The notes under the pieces: generated by a model
The model's input: the letters and a program-made list of their open reading frames with translations, nothing else
What the model was told of the DNA's origin: nothing
The model's database searches: none
Shown here: one piece after another, positions 6,019-11,388 of the stretch
Position numbering within the stretch: the stretch's first letter is position 1
Layout of the letters: every line of letters starts with the position of its first letter
Assembly (NCBI GenBank): GCA_025963815.1
Contig: JAOQAA010000725.1
Location: 1 to 11,388, forward strand
Direction of reading: 5' to 3'
Source of the DNA: Capsulimonas sp.
Lineage (GTDB): Bacteria > Armatimonadota > Armatimonadia > Armatimonadales > Capsulimonadaceae
Length of the DNA: 11,388 nucleotides
Position numbers and translations under genes: made by a program

Positions 6019-9000
6019 TTGCGAAGACAATTGTTTGTTCCCATTCTCATATTTGCTATTTGGTCTTCCCTGATCGCCGGGACGCCGGGGCGCGCCGATG
6101 CGGCCGCGCCGGCAGGTCTCACTCGTGCGGTCACTCTTTGGGACGCCGAGCATGGACTGCCGAGCAGTAAGATCAACGCCGTTGCGAAGACGCCGGACGG
6201 CTATGTCTGGCTGGCGACAGCGGAAGGTCTCGTGCGTTTTGACGGCCTGCGCTTTTCGGTCTTCGAGCATCACTCCACGCCGTCTCTTCCCGGAAGCGCC
6301 ATGGACGACCTCGTGATCGACCAGGCGGGAACCCTATGGATTCTGGCGCAGGGACATGCGGTCCGGCGCGCCGGCGACGCCTTCATCGATGTCACGGCTG
6401 TGCTGGGGCGAGAAACCGTCAACCGGATGTGGCTGGGGCAAGATGGGCATGTTTTTCTTGCGACAAACGCATATCTCTTTCGCTGCGACGGCGCGAACCC
6501 CGTCCGTCTCGGAGCGGCCCCTCTTCCTGAAGTGTGCTACAGTTTTGCCGATCTTCCCGATGGAAGCGTGCTTGTGGGCGGAAGCCAGGGCGCGCTTTAT
6601 TCCGTCAGCGCGGCAGGAGAAACTTCCATCGGAGGCGCGGCTCAGTTTGGCAACGGATCGGTCACCGTCGCACCGGACCGTCGCGGCGGAGCATGGATCG
6701 CTTCCGCGAACGGAGTCTATCACGCCGTTTCCGGCGCGTTCGTCAAGCTTCCCTCTTCGGAACCGCTGACCGACCTCGCGTGGATGTATACGACGAAGGA
6801 CAGCACGCCGAATTTGCTTTGCGACGCCGACGGGACCGTGTGGGTCCAGAATGGCGGCGTTCTCTTCCGCTCGCGCAATGGTAAGCTGTCTCCATGCGCG
6901 GCGTCGGACGGTCTTCCCAAGCGCTGCGAACGTATGGGACTGGATGTGGGTGGGCGGCTATGGGCCGTCGCGACGAGCGTTTCAGGAGCCTCCATTCTTT
7001 ACGGCTGGCGCGGTGACAATTTTGAGAAGGTTTCGCTCAGCGGTTCTCTCTTCGCTACGATGACCATTCCTGTGTATACCGACAGTGAAAACGGCTACTG
7101 GATCGGCTGTCAAACCGGTCTGGTCTGGCTTCGTGTGCAAATCTGCCGCACATTCGGCGCCGCCGACGGCCTGCCGAATGACGAGTTGACATCGATTGCC
7201 TCGACCCCCGGCGGCCTCTGTGTCGGCGCCCGCCGCAGTGGACTGTTCCGTATGGACGGCGGACACTTTACCCGTGATGCTTCCATCCCCAATGACGCTC
7301 ATATCACCAGCCTGACGACTCTTGGTCGGGGAGAGCTGTGGGTCGGACGGGAAGGCGGGGAGATCGCCACGTTTTCGAACGGAGCCTGGCGCGACTTCCA
7401 GCATCTTCGCCCGATCAAGGGCTATTCCAACATCATGCATATGGCGGCTCGCGATAGCCAGGGGCGCACTTGGGTGTCGGATGGCGTGCATCTGTTTCGC
7501 TTCGACAAGACCGGGGCCAAACGGATCCGCATCCACAGCAATCAGCTGCTGCAGGGCGTGGTCAGCTGTCTTTTCATCGATTCCCACGACGATGTTTGGG
7601 TGGGCGGCTTAGGCGGCTTCATCCGTGTTCATGGCGATGTGGTGACGCCCTACGCGCCTTATCCCAAGCTGACCGGATGGAAGGCGACATCGATCTGTGA
7701 AGGCAAAGACGGCGCGATCTGGTTAGGGTTCAATGGAGCGGGATTAGCGCGCTGGAAGAAAGGGGCCGTCACGGTCCTGACATCCGCCGCCAATGGACTT
7801 CCGTCGGATTACATCTCCGGTATGGCGCCTGACGGCATGGGGCGCTTCTGGATTGCAGGGTCGCGCGGGATCTCCTGTGTCGAAGAAACACGGCTGGGCG
7901 CGGTTGCCGACGGCTACGCCGGGACGGCGACATTCACGCGGATAGAGAAGGCGGACGGCGCCAACGGCGGGGCGCTCCAGTCCAATTTCGAGAACTGTGT
8001 TACGAAGGATGACCAGGGAATGCTGTGGTTCGTCTGCGAGCATGGCGTCATTCGGGTCGATCCCACGAAGTTCCTGCGGATCTCCGTGCCGACCGCCCTT
8101 GAGACCGTGCGAATCAACGGGGTGCGTTTCGGCTTTGATCGGACGATTGTGGTTCCGCCGGGAACAGGCGATCTGAATGTCGAATATACAGCCATTCGTT
8201 TTGTCGGCTCACAGCGCCTGCGCTTCGAGTACCGTCTGCGCGGATATAGCTCTCGCTGGACCGACGTAGGGTCGGGACGCCGTGCGGCCTATATGAACCT
8301 GCCGCCAGGAACCTATACCTTCGAGGTGCGTTCTTTTGACGCCCAGTCGGTCTCCGCGCTCTCGCACGCCACGGTCACGATCGTGCTTCAGCCCTACTAC
8401 TATCAGACAACGCTCTTCCGCGCCGGCTGCGTGGTCTTGGCGCTGGTGATGTTCTGGATCCTGCTGCGGCTGCGGACTCGCCTGCTGATGGAGCGCACTC
8501 GTAAACTGGAAGCGATTGTCGAGGCCCGAACCGCGGATCTGATGAAGGCGCACGAGACGGTGGAGCAAGCGTACGTGCAGCTGGAAGAGCAGAAACAAGA
8601 ACTGGAAATGCACAACGACCTGCTGCAAAATACGCAGGCTGAGCTGGAGGTTCAAAACGATGAACTGCAATCCACTCAGGCGGAGCTGGAGCAGCAAAAC
8701 GACGAACTGATCCGTGTGCGCGCCGATCTGGAATATGAGAAGGCGTCGCTTGCGGAAGCCAATATTCACTTGAACGCTCTGGCGATCACCGACGGCCTGA
8801 CTGGGCTGACAAACCACCGTGGGTTCCAAGATGAGCTGGAGCGCGAATGGACGCGCGCCATGCGTTACGGTCATCCGCTATCCCTGCTCCTGCTCGACGT
8901 CGACCACTTCAAGCAGTATAACGATACCTTTGGCCATCCGCAGGGCGACAAGGTGCTAAAGACGATCTCAAATCTCCTGATGGACAACTGCCGGGATACC

Positions 9001-9291
9001 GATACCCCCGCGCGTTACGGAGGGGAGGAGTTTGTGGTGATTGTTCCGCAAACGGACGAAGAGGGGATCGCGATTATCGCCGAGCGGTTCCGCGATGCGA
9101 TTGCATCGACCCCCTGGGATTTGCGCCAGGTGACCGCCAGCATCGGAGTCGTCACCTACAGAGACGGAATTGAGAACTGCCGCGATCTTATCGAATATGC
9201 CGATCAGGCCCTCTATTTGTCCAAGACAAACGGCCGCAACCGGGTGACCGCCTATGTGCATGCCTCAGAAACGACCCAGCGCTGCGCGTAA
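6019..9291 (+). CDS. Beta-propeller (reg_prop/Y_Y_Y) sensor diguanylate cyclase
   Basis: A 1090-residue membrane sensor. A signal peptide (1-28) precedes about 14-15 two-component-regulator propeller blades (about 30-690, each with a '(D/P)DGxxW(L/V/I)' core), consistent with two seven-bladed propellers outside the cytoplasm. A Y_Y_Y domain (about 715-790), one transmembrane helix (about 799-816), a coiled coil (about 820-918) and a GGDEF domain (921 to about 1078) follow. The cyclase looks active: D960-V-D962-H-F, N968 and GGEEF at 1001-1005. It also has an intact RxxD inhibitory site (R992, D995) five residues upstream, so c-di-GMP feedback is expected. Two GTP would be converted to c-di-GMP on binding of an external ligand. 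The front end is that of Bacteroidetes hybrid two-component glycan sensors, but no kinase or receiver is present. It starts at TTG 6019. The gap from the GH18 gene is 159 bp and contains a hairpin, so co-transcription is uncertain. The ligand is unknown; a glycan fragment is inferred. Confidence 0.92.
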   Translation: MRRQLFVPILIFAIWSSLIAGTPGRADAAAPAGLTRAVTLWDAEHGLPSSKINAVAKTPDGYVWLATAEGLVRFDGLRFSVFEHHSTPSLPGSAMDDLVIDQAGTLWILAQGHAVRRAGDAFIDVTAVLGRETVNRMWLGQDGHVFLATNAYLFRCDGANPVRLGAAPLPEVCYSFADLPDGSVLVGGSQGALYSVSAAGETSIGGAAQFGNGSVTVAPDRRGGAWIASANGVYHAVSGAFVKLPSSEPLTDLAWMYTTKDSTPNLLCDADGTVWVQNGGVLFRSRNGKLSPCAASDGLPKRCERMGLDVGGRLWAVATSVSGASILYGWRGDNFEKVSLSGSLFATMTIPVYTDSENGYWIGCQTGLVWLRVQICRTFGAADGLPNDELTSIASTPGGLCVGARRSGLFRMDGGHFTRDASIPNDAHITSLTTLGRGELWVGREGGEIATFSNGAWRDFQHLRPIKGYSNIMHMAARDSQGRTWVSDGVHLFRFDKTGAKRIRIHSNQLLQGVVSCLFIDSHDDVWVGGLGGFIRVHGDVVTPYAPYPKLTGWKATSICEGKDGAIWLGFNGAGLARWKKGAVTVLTSAANGLPSDYISGMAPDGMGRFWIAGSRGISCVEETRLGAVADGYAGTATFTRIEKADGANGGALQSNFENCVTKDDQGMLWFVCEHGVIRVDPTKFLRISVPTALETVRINGVRFGFDRTIVVPPGTGDLNVEYTAIRFVGSQRLRFEYRLRGYSSRWTDVGSGRRAAYMNLPPGTYTFEVRSFDAQSVSALSHATVTIVLQPYYYQTTLFRAGCVVLALVMFWILLRLRTRLLMERTRKLEAIVEARTADLMKAHETVEQAYVQLEEQKQELEMHNDLLQNTQAELEVQNDELQSTQAELEQQNDELIRVRADLEYEKASLAEANIHLNALAITDGLTGLTNHRGFQDELEREWTRAMRYGHPLSLLLLDVDHFKQYNDTFGHPQGDKVLKTISNLLMDNCRDTDTPARYGGEEFVVIVPQTDEEGIAIIAERFRDAIASTPWDLRQVTASIGVVTYRDGIENCRDLIEYADQALYLSKTNGRNRVTAYVHASETTQRCA
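8590..8715 (+). repeat. Three 14-residue repeats in the signalling coiled coil
   Basis: Residues 858-871, 872-885 and 886-899 of the sensor cyclase are three successive two-heptad units of the form xQxELExxNDxLxx. The last two are nearly identical (TQAELEVQNDELQS and TQAELEQQNDELIR). They form a signalling helix between the membrane and the GGDEF domain. Confidence 0.85.
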
Positions 9292-9309
9292 GCGGATATG
9301 ATTCCATCG

Positions 9310-9350
9310 AAAAATCAGCCTCCAGGGAATACCCTGGAGGCTGATTTTTT
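9310..9350. terminator. Bidirectional intrinsic terminator between convergent genes
   Basis: A perfect 18-bp stem pairs 9310-9327 with 9332-9349 around an AATA loop. The left arm begins with five A and the right arm ends in six T, so either strand yields a GC-rich hairpin followed by a U tract. It starts 19 bases after the sensor-cyclase stop and lies 22 bases beyond the end of the peptidase gene, so it can serve both. Confidence 0.95.
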
Positions 9351-9371
9351 GCTGTGTCTTTGAGAGGCGGG

Positions 9372-11388
9372 CTAATGGCTGGGTCGGTAATATCCGTACT
9401 TATGCGTTCCGTAAGCCGGATCGCTTCCGAATGTCGTCGTGTTGAATACGATGGTTCCCGTCACCGCATGCTGGAAGAGGAAGTGGCCGTTGGCGCCATA
9501 GGCGACATCGGTGGGGACCGAGAACGTGACGGAGCCGCCCTCGCCTGCGCACTGCGCATAGGGTAGGTAGTAGCCGGACTTTGCGACATTCGGCGCGGGA
9601 TCGCTTCCCCAGGCTGTGTTGTTAAATGTCACCGTTCCAGTGGTCCCCCAGTTGAAGAGATAGTGACCGTTGGCACCGTAAGCGGCTTCCACGGGGTAGC
9701 CGAACGTGGCGGAGCTTCCTTCGTTCACACTCTTCACAAACGGCTTGGAGTATCCGGACTTGGCGACGCCAAAGATCGGGTCTCCCCCAAACGTGGCGTT
9801 GCTGAACGTGAAGCTGCCCGCGATCGCATACTTGTAGAAGAAGCTGGTATTCGCGCCGTAGGCGACATCCACCGGCGCGCCAAATGACACCGTTTGGTTT
9901 TCGCTGGCGACTGCGGTGTAGTTCGACGATCCGCTAAGGGCGTCGATGAGGGCCTGTCCTTTGGGAGATCCCCATCCGGTCACGAGATCGTAACCCGTCA
10001 CCGCCGGCTTGCCGTTGCTGCCAGAGGTCACATCGTAGAAGTACGTGTTGTAATTGGCGCCTTTGCCGAGGGCGTAGACCGCCGGATTGATGAAGCCGGC
10101 CGTCGGCTTTCCGTGCTGCGCCCCCTGCTGGTTGACCAGCGCCATGAAGCCGGCCCACAAAGGCGCCGCGCCGCTGGTGCCGCCGACGCCGCCGGATTGG
10201 CCGTTGTTGAAAACGAACCAGAAGTTGTCGGAGATCATCGCGACATCCGGGCAGTTACGCTGTGTTGTGGAGCCGCCATTGGCGGTCATACTGATGCCTT
10301 GCTGCCAGGTGGGGATCGCGTAGTTGGGGCTGATGTAGCCGCCGCTGCCGCCCCAGCCGGTTTCCAGCGAGCGAGGTCCGCCCGAGGAACTCACCGTAAG
10401 GTTTGTGCCGCCGACGCTCGTCATATAGGGGTTATCATCCCAACCGAAGGGGGAGGCGGAGTAGCCGGCGTCGCCGCTGGCGTTGAACACGGATTGTCCC
10501 TGCGTCGCCATCTGCTGCAAAATCTGATTCAGGGTCGAGGGCGGGGGGCTGACGCTGATGGAGCAGGTCACCTGCTTGGCGATGTTGTCGGTGGCGATGC
10601 GGTTCCATGTATCCGCCGCGCTGCCGCCGAAGTAGAGATAGATTTTCGCGCCGGGCGCCATCGAGTGCGACATTTCGATATCCAGCGACTGCTCGCCCAC
10701 ATCCTGTCCTGGCGACGGCGTAGTCGCCGCCCCGTTGATCGGGACCTGCGTGACGTTGGCGGGCGGAAGTCCCGACACCGTACAATAAGTGGCGATGTCC
10801 GAAGGATAGTAGCTGGCGCCCGACCAGATGGCGATCGTCTGTCCGTCGCCGTCAAGCGTCACTTGTGGGCAGTAAGCGCCTCGGAAATCGTTGCCTTGAT
10901 ACAGACCGCCCGGCCCGGAGCCGGTGGCTTTGGTGATCGTTGTGGTCGTCTTAGGCTGAATGTGAAGGTTCTTGGGTTTGGGGAGCGTAAAATCGTCGAG
11001 CCCGGTGACATCCAGAATGGGAACGGGCTGATCGACGGTCGGCTCGGCGTCGGGGCCAAAAAAGGTGCGGTTCTCCGTCGGGTGCTGGTAGCGCTTCATG
11101 TGAACGTGGAACGTCTGTTCAATCGCGCCGACCGATCCGCGTACGTCCACGAGCATGCGATTTTTGGGAACTGCTCCGACAGTGAAGCCTCGCGCTTTGA
11201 GGAACACGGCGACGGCGGTGTAATCCTGCTCGGTAGGCCCATATGTCTGAGTAAACTCAGCGACGCTCAGATACTTGTGGTAGTTGGGGCTGCTCGGGTC
11301 GTACAGTTGCTGCAGATACTGATCGAGCGCGCTTTGATTATGGACGGGAAGGCTGATGGTCAGATCGAGCGCAGCGCTCGGGTCCAAT
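9372..11388 (-). CDS. S53 (sedolisin/kumamolisin) peptidase, N-terminally cut by window edge
   Basis: The 671 visible residues belong to an exported serine-carboxyl peptidase, normally active at acid pH after removal of its pro-domain. Numbering from the right edge: pro-kumamolisin activation domain about 5-140; catalytic domain about 160-488; three 60-residue C-terminal repeats 491-671. The Ser-Glu-Asp triad is complete: E232 and D236 in GEQSLD, S405 in GGTSGAAP. The oxyanion Asp is D306 in ASGDAGY. Probable calcium ligands lie around D452 (YDVTSG) and D467 (GYDLVTGWGSP). The reading frame is open to the last base and the pro-domain begins abruptly, so the signal peptide and perhaps 30-60 residues lie outside; a TTG at 11387 is only an in-frame Leu codon. 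It converges on the sensor-cyclase gene and shares its terminator. It has no evident regulatory link to the left-hand genes beyond being a secreted hydrolase. Confidence 0.93.
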   Translation of the reverse strand, partial: LDPSAALDLTISLPVHNQSALDQYLQQLYDPSSPNYHKYLSVAEFTQTYGPTEQDYTAVAVFLKARGFTVGAVPKNRMLVDVRGSVGAIEQTFHVHMKRYQHPTENRTFFGPDAEPTVDQPVPILDVTGLDDFTLPKPKNLHIQPKTTTTITKATGSGPGGLYQGNDFRGAYCPQVTLDGDGQTIAIWSGASYYPSDIATYCTVSGLPPANVTQVPINGAATTPSPGQDVGEQSLDIEMSHSMAPGAKIYLYFGGSAADTWNRIATDNIAKQVTCSISVSPPPSTLNQILQQMATQGQSVFNASGDAGYSASPFGWDDNPYMTSVGGTNLTVSSSGGPRSLETGWGGSGGYISPNYAIPTWQQGISMTANGGSTTQRNCPDVAMISDNFWFVFNNGQSGGVGGTSGAAPLWAGFMALVNQQGAQHGKPTAGFINPAVYALGKGANYNTYFYDVTSGSNGKPAVTGYDLVTGWGSPKGQALIDALSGSSNYTAVASENQTVSFGAPVDVAYGANTSFFYKYAIAGSFTFSNATFGGDPIFGVAKSGYSKPFVKSVNEGSSATFGYPVEAAYGANGHYLFNWGTTGTVTFNNTAWGSDPAPNVAKSGYYLPYAQCAGEGGSVTFSVPTDVAYGANGHFLFQHAVTGTIVFNTTTFGSDPAYGTHKYGYYRPSH
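9375..9917 (-). repeat. Three 60-residue C-terminal repeats of the peptidase
   Basis: Residues 491-550, 551-610 and 611-671 (9738-9917, 9558-9737 and 9375-9557) align without gaps over 60 residues. The common core is 'V(D/E)xAYGAN', then 'F' strands and 'G(S/T)xxF(S/N)', then '(G/S)DPxx(G/N)'. Each unit ends in 'K-x-GY-x-x-P'. From memory they resemble small modules with a 'YGANGxF...FGDP...K.C.Y' pattern at the C-termini of secreted polysaccharide-degrading enzymes, though most Cys positions are absent here. A carbohydrate- or surface-binding role is therefore possible but unproven. Confidence 0.75.

Noticed and set aside
8590..8715. Tandem repeat as a CRISPR-like or mobile element
   Set aside because: The 42-bp period is in frame, encodes heptads and sits inside a conserved domain arrangement; there are no spacers.
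8209..8874. 221-codon open frame on the minus strand opposite the coiled coil of the sensor
   Set aside because: Its Leu/Gln-rich composition is the mirror of the Glu/Gln/Leu heptads on the plus strand. No start context or family signature is present.
11385..11387. TTG as the true start of the S53 peptidase
   Set aside because: The frame stays open to the window edge and the pro-domain would lack its first strand and any signal peptide, so the gene is truncated by the window rather than starting here.

Overview
The window looks like chromosomal DNA of a member of the Armatimonadota (a Capsulimonas-like, fairly GC-rich heterotroph). The best clue is the first gene, a type IV-pilin-like protein of the DUF1559 / H-X9-DG family. 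It carries the '[12 protein letters not shown]' segment after its pilin helix that is typical of the large pseudopilin families of that phylum. The lineage is an inference from protein style only. No rRNA, tRNA, IS element, CRISPR array or phage gene was seen.

Layout, left to right. (1) 10-864 (+): a complete DUF1559 pilin-like protein, closed by an intrinsic terminator (893-930). (2) 865-1339: an AT-rich non-coding stretch holding two palindromes and an extended -10 promoter only about 10 bp from the next start codon. (3) 1340-2506 (+): a GntR-type winged-helix regulator fused to a LacI-type sugar-sensing domain. (4) A near-consensus sigma70 promoter (2579-2607) with a 14-bp palindrome just upstream. 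(5) 2722-5859 (+): a large secreted GH18 (chitinase-class) glycosidase with a tandem beta-trefoil (ricin-like) lectin pair and five IPT/TIG repeats. (6) 6019-9291 (+): a secreted/inner-membrane beta-propeller sensor with a Y_Y_Y domain, one transmembrane helix, a repeated coiled coil and an intact GGEEF diguanylate cyclase. (7) A perfect 18-bp terminator hairpin (9310-9350), usable in both directions. (8) 9372-11388 (-): a convergent S53 (sedolisin/kumamolisin) peptidase, cut off by the right window edge at its N-terminus, ending in three exact 60-residue repeats.

How it may work together (inference): the sugar-responsive repressor, the exported GH18 enzyme with carbohydrate-binding modules, and the propeller sensor-cyclase read as a small glycan-response locus. 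The repressor would control the enzyme, the enzyme would attack an extracellular chitin-like or N-acetylglucosamine polymer, and the sensor would report outside ligand to c-di-GMP inside the cell. The acid peptidase on the opposite strand would add protein degradation, but it faces the locus from its own promoter and may be unrelated. The domain families are all known. The less ordinary points are the architecture combinations, the possible leaderless autoregulated promoter of the regulator, the ambiguous start of the GH18 gene, and the periodic repeats in three of the proteins.
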